A program made the position numbers and the translations under genes. Under the pieces are notes generated by a model. That model was not told the DNA's origin. It saw only the letters and a list, made by a program, of their open reading frames with translations, and made no database searches. From Rhodospirillales bacterium (GTDB lineage Bacteria; Pseudomonadota; Alphaproteobacteria; UBA828), in NCBI GenBank assembly GCA_028818565.1, contig JAPPNV010000360.1, forward strand, positions 1 through 37,625: a stretch of DNA of 37,625 nt, in the 5' to 3' direction. Positions within the stretch are counted from its first letter, which is position 1, and each line of letters begins with the position of its first letter. This document shows positions 28,516-36,828 of this stretch, piece after piece.

Positions 28516-30780
28516 TCACATGAAGCTGTGGGGGTCGATATCCACCTGGAGGCGCGCGCGCGCGCGGCGGTCGAGCGCCGCCAGCCAGCGCCTCATGTGA
28601 GGTTGGAGCAGCACGCCGCGCGGGGCCTTGAAGAGGAGGCGGAAGCGATGGCGGCCGCGCAAGAGCTTGAGGGGTGCCGGCGCGGGGCCAAGCACCTGGA
28701 TGCCGAGCGCCCTCTCGTCGGCGCGCGCGGTGCGTGCAAGGACGGAGGCGGCGCGTAGAGTTTCGGATTCGCTGGGCCCGGCGGCGATCACCGCCACGAG
28801 CCGGCCGAAAGGCGGCAGACCGTGGGCTTCGCGGGCTGCCGCCTCGTTCTCCATGAAGGAGTCGCGGTCGCCGGCCGCGAGCGCCTCGATGACCGGGTGC
28901 TCGGCGGCGTAAGTCTGGAGCACCACCCGGCCGGGGCGCCCGCCGCGCCCGGCGCGCCCGCCCACCTGATGCAGCAGCTGATACGTGCGCTCGGCGGCGC
29001 GCATGTCGCCGCCCGCTAGCCCTAAGTCGGCGTCCACCACGCCCACCAGGGTAAGCTGGGGGAAGTGGTGCCCCTTGGCCACCATCTGTGTGCCGATTAG
29101 CACGTCGATCTCGTGTTTCACGATGGCGTCCACCAGGTCTTGCACCTGGCTGGGGCCGCGCACCGTATCGCTGGTGAGCACCGCCCAGCGGGCGCCGGGA
29201 AAGGCCTCGTCCACCTCCTCGGCGAGACGCTCGACCCCCGGCCCGCAGGCCGCGAAGCTCCCCTCCGCCTCGCAGGCCGGGCAGGCCTCGGGCTGCGCCC
29301 GCTGGAAGCCGCAATGGTGGCAGTCGAGGGTGCCGGCGAAGCGGTGCTCCACCAGCCAGGCGCTGCAGTTCGGGCAGTGAAAGCGGTGGCCGCAGGCGCG
29401 GCAGAGCGTGAGCGGCGCGTAGCCTCGCCGGTTGAGGAAGAGCAGCGCCTGTTCGCCGGCGTCGAGGGTCTCGGCGAGGGCCGCCCGCAAGGCCGGTGCG
29501 AGCCAGGTGCCGCGCGCCAGCGGCGTCTCGCGCAGGTCGACGGTCTCGATCGCCGGTAGCTGCGCGCCGCCGTGGCGGTCGGGCAGCCGCTCTTGTCCGT
29601 AACGGCCGGTCTCGACGTTGACCACCGTCTCCAGCGAGGGCGTGGCCGATACCAGGGCGATCGGGCAGCCCTCGAAGCGAGCGCGCACCACCGCCATGTC
29701 GCGGGCGTGATAGATGACGCCGTCTTCCTGCTTGAAGGCGGCGTCGTGCTCCTCGTCGACCACGATGAGGCCGAGGGTGCGAAAGGGCAGCCAGAGCGCC
29801 GAGCGCGCGCCGACCACCACCTGCGCCCTGCCCTCGCCGACGGCGCGCCAGGTTTCGCGCCGCTGACGCGTGCCGAGCTCGGAGTGCCAGGCCGCAGGGT
29901 CTGCGCCGAAGCGCGCGCGAAAGCGCGCGAGCCATTGGGCGCTCAGCGCGATCTCCGGCAGCATCACCAGCACCTGCTGCTCCCGTTCGAGCGCGGCCGA
30001 GATGGCCTCGAAGTAGACCTCGGTCTTGCCGGAGCCGGTCACGCCGTCGAGGACGCTGACCGAGAACGCCTGTGCGGCAACCGCCTGCCGCAGCGCCTCG
30101 GCGGCCGTTCTCTGCGCCTCGGACAAGATCGGGCCCGCCCTGCTCGTGTCGGGGCGGCCGAAGCTCGCGACCTCCCGCACCGAGACCGCCTCGATCGCAC
30201 CGAGGCTGGCCAGGCCGCGCACCACCCCGGCACTCACACCGGCCTCGCGCGCGATCTCGGTGGCGGTACGCGGCGGCCCGTCCCGCAACAGCGCGATGAC
30301 GCGCTCCCGTGCTGCGGTCATGCGCGGCGCCTCGGCCTGCCCCAGCCGATACGCGGTGCGGACTGCCGGCGGCTCCAGGGCGCCGGGCACGCTCATCGCC
30401 ATGCGCAGGACTGACCCCCGGTTGGCCAACGTGTAATCGGCCGTCCAGTCGACCAGTTGCCGGAGCGGCTCGGTCATCGGCGGCGTCTCCAGCACAGCCG
30501 TCACCGGCTTGAGGCGGGCCGGATCGACATCGCCTTCGCCCGCGCCCCAGACCACGCCGACACGCTCAGCCCGCCCGAGGGGCACGCGCACGAAGGCGCC
30601 GGGCACGATGGCCGGGGCCAGTTCGACCGGCACCGCGTAGTCGTACGCGCGCTCCAGCGGCAGCGGCAGGAGGACGGCGACGGTCTGACGCGCGCCTTCC
30701 CGGCCCCCGCCTCCAGCGTCGGCCGACCCGCTCACAGCACCCCGCCGGCGGCGGCGCGATGGAAACGGCGCAGCGGACAT
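28516..30780 (-). CDS. priA: Primosomal protein N' (replication restart helicase PriA)
   Basis: A 754-residue superfamily 2 helicase. N-terminal 3'-end-binding domain: [18 protein letters not shown] and [18 protein letters not shown]. Winged-helix part near 190-230 ([19 protein letters not shown]). Walker [12 protein letters not shown], motif [27 protein letters not shown]. Zinc-binding domain with [18 protein letters not shown] and CPACEAEG (eight Cys in all). Motifs V/VI in [13 protein letters not shown] and [11 protein letters not shown]. PriA reloads the replisome at stalled forks. The start at ATG 30780 (MSAAPFPS) is set by the usual distance to the domain; the longer frame to 30915 runs into the divergent gene's upstream region. 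Confidence 0.95.
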   Translation of the reverse strand: MSAAPFPSRRRRRGAVSGSADAGGGGREGARQTVAVLLPLPLERAYDYAVPVELAPAIVPGAFVRVPLGRAERVGVVWGAGEGDVDPARLKPVTAVLETPPMTEPLRQLVDWTADYTLANRGSVLRMAMSVPGALEPPAVRTAYRLGQAEAPRMTAARERVIALLRDGPPRTATEIAREAGVSAGVVRGLASLGAIEAVSVREVASFGRPDTSRAGPILSEAQRTAAEALRQAVAAQAFSVSVLDGVTGSGKTEVYFEAISAALEREQQVLVMLPEIALSAQWLARFRARFGADPAAWHSELGTRQRRETWRAVGEGRAQVVVGARSALWLPFRTLGLIVVDEEHDAAFKQEDGVIYHARDMAVVRARFEGCPIALVSATPSLETVVNVETGRYGQERLPDRHGGAQLPAIETVDLRETPLARGTWLAPALRAALAETLDAGEQALLFLNRRGYAPLTLCRACGHRFHCPNCSAWLVEHRFAGTLDCHHCGFQRAQPEACPACEAEGSFAACGPGVERLAEEVDEAFPGARWAVLTSDTVRGPSQVQDLVDAIVKHEIDVLIGTQMVAKGHHFPQLTLVGVVDADLGLAGGDMRAAERTYQLLHQVGGRAGRGGRPGRVVLQTYAAEHPVIEALAAGDRDSFMENEAAAREAHGLPPFGRLVAVIAAGPSESETLRAASVLARTARADERALGIQVLGPAPAPLKLLRGRHRFRLLFKAPRGVLLQPHMRRWLAALDRRARARLQVDIDPHSFM

Positions 30781-30935
30781 GCTATGAGGCCGGCCCAATT
30801 CGCCGCAGGCCCAAAGCCGATTCGAGTCGTGGATGCTGCGATCATGCACTCGTCCTGCATCACTCGCGCGACGGCGTCCAGCTCGATGACTCGAGAAGCC
30901 GGCGCCGACTGGCAACTCTCGGACGGAGCGGTGGC

Positions 30936-31598
30936 ATGAAGTTTTTCGTGGATACGGCAGACATCGCCGAGATCGAGGATCTGGCCGCGACCGGCCTGCT
31001 CGACGGCGTGACCACCAACCCCTCGCTCATCGCCAAGTCGGGCGGCGACTTCTTCGAGGTGATCAGGAACATCTGCGGCATCGTGCCGGGCCCGGTGAGC
31101 GCCGAGGTCACCGCCACCGACGCAGAGACCATGCTCTCGGAAGGCCGGACGCTTGCCGCCATCGCGCCCAACGTGGCGGTCAAGGTGCCGCTCACCTGGG
31201 ACGGGCTCAAGGCCTGCCGCGCGCTGAGCCAGGGCGGCACCAAGGTCAACGTCACCCTCTGCTTCTCGCCCTCCCAGGCGTTGCTGGCGGCGAAGGCCGG
31301 TGCCTCCTTTATCTCGCCCTTCGTCGGCCGCCTCGACGACATCAGCCAGGACGGCATGGGCCTGATCCGCGAGATCGCGACGATTTACAACGCCTATCCC
31401 GACACCATCGGCACCGAGATCCTGGTCGCCTCGATCCGCCACCCGCTCCACGTCGTGGAGGCCGCGAAGCTCGGCGCCGACGTGGCGACGGTGCCGCCGG
31501 CGGTGCTGCGGAAGCTCGCGAGCCATCCGCTCACCGACAAGGGTCTCGAAGCTTTCCTCGCCGATTGGCAGAAGACGGGGCAGTCGATCCTGTCATGA
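30936..31598 (+). CDS. fsa: Fructose-6-phosphate aldolase / TalC-type transaldolase
   Basis: A 220-residue class I aldolase of the small transaldolase group: [37 protein letters not shown] (N-terminus, residues 1-36, described for shape), then [19 protein letters not shown] with the Schiff-base Lys, [15 protein letters not shown] and [20 protein letters not shown]. The length fits fructose-6-phosphate aldolase or TalC. The ATG is preceded by GGAGCGG; a longer frame starting at 30759 is a shadow. The stop overlaps the xerC start by four bases (ATGA). With priA on the other strand and xerC downstream this is a typical alphaproteobacterial gene block. Confidence 0.92.
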   Translation: MKFFVDTADIAEIEDLAATGLLDGVTTNPSLIAKSGGDFFEVIRNICGIVPGPVSAEVTATDAETMLSEGRTLAAIAPNVAVKVPLTWDGLKACRALSQGGTKVNVTLCFSPSQALLAAKAGASFISPFVGRLDDISQDGMGLIREIATIYNAYPDTIGTEILVASIRHPLHVVEAAKLGADVATVPPAVLRKLASHPLTDKGLEAFLADWQKTGQSILS

Positions 31599-32539
31599 CC
31601 CCTCTGCCGGCCGCAGCCGACCTGGCGACGGCGGTGGAGACCTGGCTCAGCCGCCTCGCCGACGAGCGCCGGCGCTCCGACAACACCATCGCCGCCTATC
31701 GGCGCGATCTCGACGAATTCCTGGGCTTTCTGGCGGAGCATCGGGGCGAGGCGCCAAACCTCGCAGCGCTCGGTGCGCTGAGCGTGCGGGACGTGCGCGC
31801 CTGGCTCGCACGCCGGGCGGCGGAAGGCCGCGCCAAGACCTCCACCGCGCGGGCGCTCTCGGCGGTCCGGGTCTTTTTCCGCTATCTGGAACGCGAGGGT
31901 ACTCCCGTCTCCTCGGCGCTCTCTCTGGTGCGCGCGCCGAAGACACCGCGCGGTGTCCCGCGGCCGCTCACCGAGGATCAGGCCAAGGCCGTCGTCGATC
32001 TGAACGGGGAGAGCAGCACGCCACCGGACTGGACCGCCCGCCGGGACATCGCCGTGCTGCTGCTGCTCTACGGCTGCGGCTTACGCATTGGCGAGGCGTT
32101 GGGGCTGGACCGCGCCGATGCGCCGGCCGAGGGCGGTGCGCTGCGCAGCCTGATGATCACGGGCAAGGGCGGCAAGCAGCGGGTGGTGCCCGTGCTGCCG
32201 GTGGTGGCCGAGGCGATTGCCGACTACCTCGCAGCCTGCCCGCACCGGCTGGGGCCGGGCGATCCGCTCTTCGTCGGCGTGCGCGGCAAGCGGCTCCAGC
32301 CCCGTCTGGTGCAGCAGACAATGGCGCGGTTGCGCGGCGCGCTCGGCTTGCCGGAATCGGCGACACCGCACGCGCTTCGCCACAGCTTCGCCACCCACCT
32401 GCTCGCGGGCGGAGGCGACCTGCGCACGATCCAGGAGCTGCTGGGCCACGCGAGCCTGTCGACCACGCAACGCTATACCGAGGTCGATGAAGCCGGGCTC
32501 CTCGCGGCTTACGCTGCAGCCCATCCGCGGGCCAGATAG
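31595..32539 (+). CDS. xerC: Tyrosine recombinase XerC
   Basis: A 314-residue site-specific recombinase. The N-terminal core-binding domain holds [30 protein letters not shown]. The catalytic domain has the Arg of [13 protein letters not shown], the Lys of [22 protein letters not shown] (His-x-x-Arg), [15 protein letters not shown] with the last His and the nucleophile Tyr. XerC acts with XerD at dif to resolve chromosome dimers. It starts at ATG 31595, which overlaps the fsa stop; the longer frame to 31565 is ignored. Because it has the normal Xer length and chromosomal neighbours, it is not a prophage integrase. No dif-like site was recognised in the window. Confidence 0.94.
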   Translation: MTPLPAAADLATAVETWLSRLADERRRSDNTIAAYRRDLDEFLGFLAEHRGEAPNLAALGALSVRDVRAWLARRAAEGRAKTSTARALSAVRVFFRYLEREGTPVSSALSLVRAPKTPRGVPRPLTEDQAKAVVDLNGESSTPPDWTARRDIAVLLLLYGCGLRIGEALGLDRADAPAEGGALRSLMITGKGGKQRVVPVLPVVAEAIADYLAACPHRLGPGDPLFVGVRGKRLQPRLVQQTMARLRGALGLPESATPHALRHSFATHLLAGGGDLRTIQELLGHASLSTTQRYTEVDEAGLLAAYAAAHPRAR

Positions 32540-32586
32540 CAACCCCTGCCCCGGAGCCGGGTGGCGCCGGGTTCGGCCAACGATGG

Positions 32587-33123
32587 TCAGGCGGCCTTGG
32601 CCTGAGCGCGGGACTCTACGAAGGCGAGCATGGTCTCGGCGTCGGAGACTTCGAAGGGGTCGTCCGACGCGTTGTCGCAATACCCCGGTTCCACGAACAT
32701 CTTCGTGATCTCGCCGTCCTCGACCAGCATCGAGTAGCGCCAGCTGCGCAGGCCGAAGCCAAGATTGTCCTTGTCCACCAGCATGCCCATGTGGCGCGTG
32801 AAGGTGCAGGAGCCGTCCGGCAGCAGGGTGACGCTTTCGACCCCCTGGTGTTTGCCCCACTGGTGCATGACGAAAGCGTCGTTGACCGAGAGGCAGATGA
32901 CCTCGTCGATTCCGGTGTCCGTGAAGCAATCGTGCAGGGCCTCGTAGCCGGGCAGGTGGGTGCTGCTGCAGGTCGGCGTGAAGGCGCCCGGCAGCGCGAA
33001 CACCACCACGCGCCGGCCGTCGAAGATCTCGGCGCTGGTCCGGTCCTGCCAGCGGAACGGGTTGGGCCCCTCGACGCTCTCGTCACGAACGCGGGTCTTG
33101 AATGTCACCTCTGGTACACGCAT
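32587..33123 (-). CDS. Prx5-type peroxiredoxin
   Basis: A 178-residue thiol peroxidase. The peroxidatic site is [22 protein letters not shown], with the Pxx(T/S)xxC signature of Prx5/type II enzymes, then [40 protein letters not shown] and a C-terminal [23 protein letters not shown]. The last part resembles glutaredoxin-dependent Prx5 proteins in which a Cys after the fold may serve as resolver, but no glutaredoxin domain is fused. The start is supported by AGGAG before ATG 33123 and a candidate promoter at 33159-33187. It reduces hydrogen peroxide and alkyl peroxides. It converges with xerC. Confidence 0.92.
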   Translation of the reverse strand: MRVPEVTFKTRVRDESVEGPNPFRWQDRTSAEIFDGRRVVVFALPGAFTPTCSSTHLPGYEALHDCFTDTGIDEVICLSVNDAFVMHQWGKHQGVESVTLLPDGSCTFTRHMGMLVDKDNLGFGLRSWRYSMLVEDGEITKMFVEPGYCDNASDDPFEVSDAETMLAFVESRAQAKAA

Positions 33124-33158
33124 GGCGCTTGCTCCTGATCCGAATTGGGTCTGAGATG

Positions 33159-33187
33159 CAAATAAGAACTATTACAATCGGGGTCAA
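33159..33187 (-). promoter_or_regulatory. Candidate promoter of the peroxiredoxin gene
   Basis: On the minus strand TTGACC (33187-33182), 17 bases, TATTTG (33164-33159). The -35 has five of six consensus bases, the -10 about half. It lies about 35 bases upstream of the ATG. Confidence 0.45.
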
Positions 33188-33287
33188 GAGGGAGACGGAA
33201 TGTTTGTTGGCGAATTTCCGCGGCGGTGCCTGAGCGCGAAAGGAGGCTGACGAGCGCCGGAGCGCGCCACCGGCGGCAGCGCCGACG

Positions 33288-33737
33288 CTACGGGGCGACC
33301 GGGTTCAGTGTCGCCAGCCCTTCGTTTACCGCCGCTTCGCAGAGGCGCGCGTCCGCACAGACGAACGTCACCGGCTCCGGCATGCTTTCACCCACGACCA
33401 GGCAGCCCGCGAGCTGCAGCGCGTCGTAGGCGCGGAGCGGGTGCCGGTCGATCAGGCGCGCAGCCTCTTCCATCACCGCGGAGGTCGAAGGCTGCACCAG
33501 GAAGAGCGCCGAGGCGTCGTCCTCGATTTGACTCAAGATCCGATCTGCGTCCGGACCGGTGATGTCGCCCCCGCGCTCACGCCGGCGGACCGCCGATCGA
33601 GCTTCGACTTTGGTGAGGTCTAGAATAACCACTTGGTTGTCCTCGGCGTCCTCCACGATGTGCGTGACCGGGTCCGCCCCGTCTTCCTCGATGTAGAGCT
33701 TGAGCAACGCGCTCGTGTCCAAATAGACGCTCGCCAT
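33288..33737 (-). CDS. PIN-domain (VapC-like) toxin
   Basis: A 149-residue PIN protein: YLDTSALLKLYIEEDG (first acidic residue), then LDLTKVEARSAVRRRERGG (Glu of the second site), HPLRAYDALQLAGCLV (the Asp of the third) and VTFVCADARLCEAA (the fourth). All four acidic metal-site positions are present, so RNase activity is plausible. The gene has no small AbrB- or RHH-type antitoxin next to it. Nine bases upstream on the same strand is instead a 217-residue unknown gene whose own upstream region carries an AT-rich inverted repeat. A toxin role is inferred from the family; a noncanonical partner is possible. Confidence 0.85.
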   Translation of the reverse strand: MASVYLDTSALLKLYIEEDGADPVTHIVEDAEDNQVVILDLTKVEARSAVRRRERGGDITGPDADRILSQIEDDASALFLVQPSTSAVMEEAARLIDRHPLRAYDALQLAGCLVVGESMPEPVTFVCADARLCEAAVNEGLATLNPVAP

Positions 33738-33746
33738 ACGAACTCT

Positions 33747-34400
33747 TCAGCGTCTGTCGCTTATGACAGTGTCTGCGATCGCACCTCCCCGTATGCGCAC
33801 CCGTTGGAACCCGGCGCGGCGAGGCGGCGAATCTGTGTTGAACCGCGGATGACGCCGATTGACCCGTATCGCGGTGACCGGGTGAAGCGGGTTGTTCGGG
33901 TTGGGGACCTGGCTGGTCAGGATCAGACGCTGCTCGGTTGCGCGACGCAGCAAGGCGCCGCTGGCTCTCGGATCGCGCGCCCAATCGTAGCCATGCACGG
34001 TAAGGTACTGGTCACGAAACCATTTCAGGCCGACGAACTCCCGCGAGCGCTCGGCCTCCGAAAGCGCATCGAGGAGTTGGTCCATGGCCTTGTCCCGGTC
34101 GAACGCGCCGGCACTGTCGCCCTCGGCCTCGGAGGCGTCCGGTCGGTGTGGGACGAATTCGTCGTGCGCGTCGTCGGCCGGAACGAACTGGATCACCACC
34201 TCGCAAATTTCCGGGTCGAAATAGCTGGCATCGGCGTCCCTGCGAACCTTCCTGCCTCCGTCCCTGCCGCGAATGCTCACCCGAGGCTCGTGGCCGCCGA
34301 GCGGCAAATGCCTCAATCCCTCCAACGCCGGCGGCAAGGCCGAAGTCTTCAGGTTGGCGAGGCTTTGCTCAATATCGAGTTGCATGTCCCCAATTTGCAT
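33747..34400 (-). CDS. Unrecognised 217-aa gene paired with the PIN toxin
   Basis: A 217-residue protein. The N-terminus MQIGDMQLDIEQSLANL is followed by an acidic middle (EICEVVIQFVPADDAHDEF), a helix-rich segment MDQLLDALSEAERSREFVGLKWFRDQYL, then HGYDWARDPRASGALLRRATEQRLILTSQ and a basic end (TAIRVNRRHPRF). I cannot assign a family. Start ATG 34400 was chosen over GTG 34409 because GGAGG lies eight to nine bases upstream. The stop is nine bases before the PIN toxin start, so they form a two-gene operon, which makes it the best candidate for the toxin's antidote although it is three times the size of a normal antitoxin. Confidence 0.68.
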   Translation of the reverse strand: MQIGDMQLDIEQSLANLKTSALPPALEGLRHLPLGGHEPRVSIRGRDGGRKVRRDADASYFDPEICEVVIQFVPADDAHDEFVPHRPDASEAEGDSAGAFDRDKAMDQLLDALSEAERSREFVGLKWFRDQYLTVHGYDWARDPRASGALLRRATEQRLILTSQVPNPNNPLHPVTAIRVNRRHPRFNTDSPPRRAGFQRVRIRGGAIADTVISDRR

Positions 34401-34425
34401 CGCATCCACCCTCCATCTCCAATAT

Positions 34426-34447
34426 AGATATTTACTAGATAATATCT
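34426..34447. promoter_or_regulatory. AT-rich inverted repeat upstream of the PIN-toxin operon
   Basis: AGATATT (34426-34432) and AATATCT (34441-34447) are perfect inverted repeats with an eight-base spacer, 25 bases upstream of the operon's first start. On the minus strand the TATATT hexamer at 34424-34419 could be a -10. The position suits autoregulation. Confidence 0.5.
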
Positions 34448-34591
34448 AATAAATATCACATTTCGTGCGACGGTCAAGCCGAAGGGGAGTGCGCGCTAAC
34501 GGGGGCGCGGTGAAGGACGTCGCCTCGAGGCGTGGGGGAACTGGCGGCGTCTTCGGCTTTCCAGCGCCGCAACAGGCAGCGGCGCCCTGCC

Positions 34592-35350
34592 CTACTCCGC
34601 GGCTTCGGCGATGTCGTCGGCCGTCGAGAAATGGCTGAACATGCCGGTGAAGCGCTTGCGCTCCGGCGGGCGGTAGGTCTTGCGCTTGCTGGTCTTGAGC
34701 CCGAGCCCCACCAGCAGCTCGGCCTGCTTGGTGGCGCAGACCACGCCGTCGAGCACCGGCACGCCAAGCTCGGCCTCGAGCTCGGCGGCGAAGCGGGCGA
34801 AGCCGGCGCAGCCGAGGCAGACCGCCTCGGCATCGTCCTCCTTGACCGAGCGGCGCACCTCGTCCCTGAGCTGCTCCATGGAGCCCTCCGGGTCGCGCTC
34901 GATGTCCAGCACGTAGAGCGGCGTGGTGCGGATGGCGACGATGCGTTCCGCCATGCCGTAGCTCTGCACCATCTCTTCGAGCAGGGTGCGGACGCGGGGA
35001 ATCACCGAGACGACGGAGAAGCGCGCCGCCACCATCGAGGCGGTGTAGAACGAGGCCTCGGCGATGCCGACGACCGGTTTCTCGGTCACCTCGCGCGCGG
35101 CGTGAAGGCCGGGGTCGCCGTAGCAGGCGATGACGTAGGCGTCCACTCCCTCCGCCTCGCCCTTGCGCACCTCGTCGAGGACGCCGCAGGCCGCGACCTG
35201 CTCGTCGTAGTAGCTCTCGATCGACTCCGGCCCGAATTCGGGGCTTACCGCCACGATCTCGGTGCCCGCAGCAGCCACCGAGCGCGCCGCCTCGCCGATC
35301 CCCTCGGTCATCTCCAGCGTGGTGTTGGGATTGATCACCTTGATCTTCAT
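34592..35350 (-). CDS. Aspartate/glutamate (hydantoin) racemase family protein
   Basis: A 252-residue two-cysteine racemase. INPNTTLEMTEGIGEAAR is the typical N-terminus of the hydantoin racemase branch; the first catalytic Cys is in VIACYGDPGLHAAREV, the second in AVCLGCAGFARFAAEL. The C-terminal extension (LGLKTSKRKTYRPPERKRFTG) is longer than in plain Asp racemase. With hydantoinase B upstream and a transporter between, a role in racemising 5-substituted hydantoins or related cyclic imides is likely. Start ATG 35350 has GGGGAG about ten bases before. It belongs to the leftward group MFS/racemase/hydantoinase. Confidence 0.85.
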   Translation of the reverse strand: MKIKVINPNTTLEMTEGIGEAARSVAAAGTEIVAVSPEFGPESIESYYDEQVAACGVLDEVRKGEAEGVDAYVIACYGDPGLHAAREVTEKPVVGIAEASFYTASMVAARFSVVSVIPRVRTLLEEMVQSYGMAERIVAIRTTPLYVLDIERDPEGSMEQLRDEVRRSVKEDDAEAVCLGCAGFARFAAELEAELGVPVLDGVVCATKQAELLVGLGLKTSKRKTYRPPERKRFTGMFSHFSTADDIAEAAE

Positions 35351-35474
35351 CGGTGGCTCTCCCCTTCATGTCCCTCGTGCGGATGCCATCGGCGGCAGCG
35401 CTGCGCGGCAGCCCTCACCCGCCCGTCATCATTGGCCTTATCCGGTCCGGGCTCAACCTCATATCCCGTCCCGA

Positions 35475-36710
35475 TCAGCCGGGATCGGACACGGGACGCG
35501 CGGATTTGTCGCCGGCCTCGGCCCACAGCATGGCAGCCAGGGTGGCAAGCCCAGAGACGGCAAAGGCGCCGATCAGGGTGTACATGGTCCCGTCGAAGCC
35601 CTGGCCCACCACGGCCCCCAACGGCACAGAAATGAATGTGGCGAGCGAAGCGATGACTGCGGCTCCCACGCCCGCGATGTGGCCGAGAGGCTCCATGGCC
35701 AGCGCGTTGAGGTTCCCGAACAGCAGGCTGACGCTCACGAATACGCTGAGGAGATAACACATGAAGAGCCAGAACGGCGGAAGCCCGTCGAAGACGAAGG
35801 CAACCGGACACGCGATGAGCGAAATCAACGCGATGGCGGCGGCGGCGCCCTTCGAGAGTCGGCGCATGCCGTACTTCATCACGAGGCGACCGTTCACGAT
35901 CGAGCCGACCCCGAACGAGAGCGCGAGCACGCCGAAATAGAGGGGAAAGAGGGCGCCGGTCCCGTAGGAGTCCTGGAAGATCTGCTGGGCCGAGCCGAGA
36001 TAGGCCACGAACGGCGCGAACACGAACCCCGTGGCGATCGTGTATCCGAGTGCGGTCCGAATTCTTAGTATTTCGCCCACGGCCTGGCCGATGGCCCGCG
36101 GCGAGAAGGGCCGCCGCCGGTCGGCCGGCAGGGTTTCCGGCTGGCGCAGCGCAAACCACGCGAAGACGACCGCAGCGATGACGAGGAACGTGACGAAGAT
36201 CGCGTGCCAGCCTCCCACGATCAGGAGCCCCTGCCCGAGCGCCGGGGCGATGGTGGGGACCATGATGAACACCGCCATCGCGAACGACATGAGCCGGGCC
36301 ATCATCCGCCCCTCGTACTGATCGCGGACGAGGGCCATGGTCACGATGCGGGGCCCCGCCACGCCGATGCCCTGCAGGACACGGCCTGCGATCATCACCT
36401 CGAAGGTGGGCGCGAAAATGCTCACGAGGCATCCGATCATGAACAGGGCGAGGCCGGCATGGATTGCAGGCTTGCGCCCGATGCTGTCGGAGAGAGGGCC
36501 GAACAGCAGTTGGCCGATCCCGAGCCCCAGAAACACGGACATGATGACGAGCTGAACATCGTTCGGTCGCGAGACGCCGAAATCGCGGCCGATTGCGGGC
36601 AGCGCCGGCAGCATCGCGTCGATCGCAAGCGCGACCAGCGACATCAGCAGGCCGACGAGGGGCACGAACTCGGCGGTGCGAAGGGCGTGTCCGCGCTCCG
36701 TCTGGCTCAT
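35475..36710 (-). CDS. MFS transporter, Bcr/CflA drug-efflux type
   Basis: A 411-residue membrane protein with 12 predicted hydrophobic segments, N-terminus FVPLVGLLMSLVALAIDAMLPALPAIG, the Bcr/CflA motif QLLFGPLSDSIGRKPAIHAG (residues 67-86), and GRVLQGIGVAGPRIVTMALVRDQ in the loop and helix after the fourth segment. Members export drugs or small amphiphilic compounds with protons from the cytoplasm. GAGGGAAGA precedes the ATG. It lies between hydantoinase B and the racemase, so export or import of a hydantoin or amino acid product is possible, though Bcr/CflA proteins are normally exporters. No regulator gene is visible nearby. Confidence 0.9.
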   Translation of the reverse strand: MSQTERGHALRTAEFVPLVGLLMSLVALAIDAMLPALPAIGRDFGVSRPNDVQLVIMSVFLGLGIGQLLFGPLSDSIGRKPAIHAGLALFMIGCLVSIFAPTFEVMIAGRVLQGIGVAGPRIVTMALVRDQYEGRMMARLMSFAMAVFIMVPTIAPALGQGLLIVGGWHAIFVTFLVIAAVVFAWFALRQPETLPADRRRPFSPRAIGQAVGEILRIRTALGYTIATGFVFAPFVAYLGSAQQIFQDSYGTGALFPLYFGVLALSFGVGSIVNGRLVMKYGMRRLSKGAAAAIALISLIACPVAFVFDGLPPFWLFMCYLLSVFVSVSLLFGNLNALAMEPLGHIAGVGAAVIASLATFISVPLGAVVGQGFDGTMYTLIGAFAVSGLATLAAMLWAEAGDKSARPVSDPG

Positions 36711-36731
36711 TCTTCCCTCTTGCGTACCGCC

Positions 36732-36787
36732 GTGACGGTCCTTCCGCCGGTGACGGCACGTGACGGTCGGACGGCGGGCTTAGCCCG
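36732..36787. other. Short repeats and hairpin between hydantoinase B and MFS genes
   Basis: GTGACGG occurs three times (36732, 36750, 36760), and CGGGCT-T-AGCCCG forms a small perfect hairpin at 36775-36787. There is no T run, so a terminator is doubtful. The repeats could be a binding site for a regulator of the MFS gene, but no regulator gene is near. Confidence 0.3.
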
Positions 36788-36828
36788 AATTTGTTGTCAG
36801 AGATATGGCCTGCTTGGCGCCGTTCGGA

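Noticed and set aside
31595-32539. XerC-like gene as a prophage integrase
   Set aside because: It is far from the virion operon, overlaps fsa in a conserved block with priA, and has full XerC length and motifs.
34521-34532. CGCCTCGAGGCG palindrome as terminator of the racemase gene
   Set aside because: It is a perfect 12-base palindrome but has no T run and no loop; common by chance in this GC-rich DNA.
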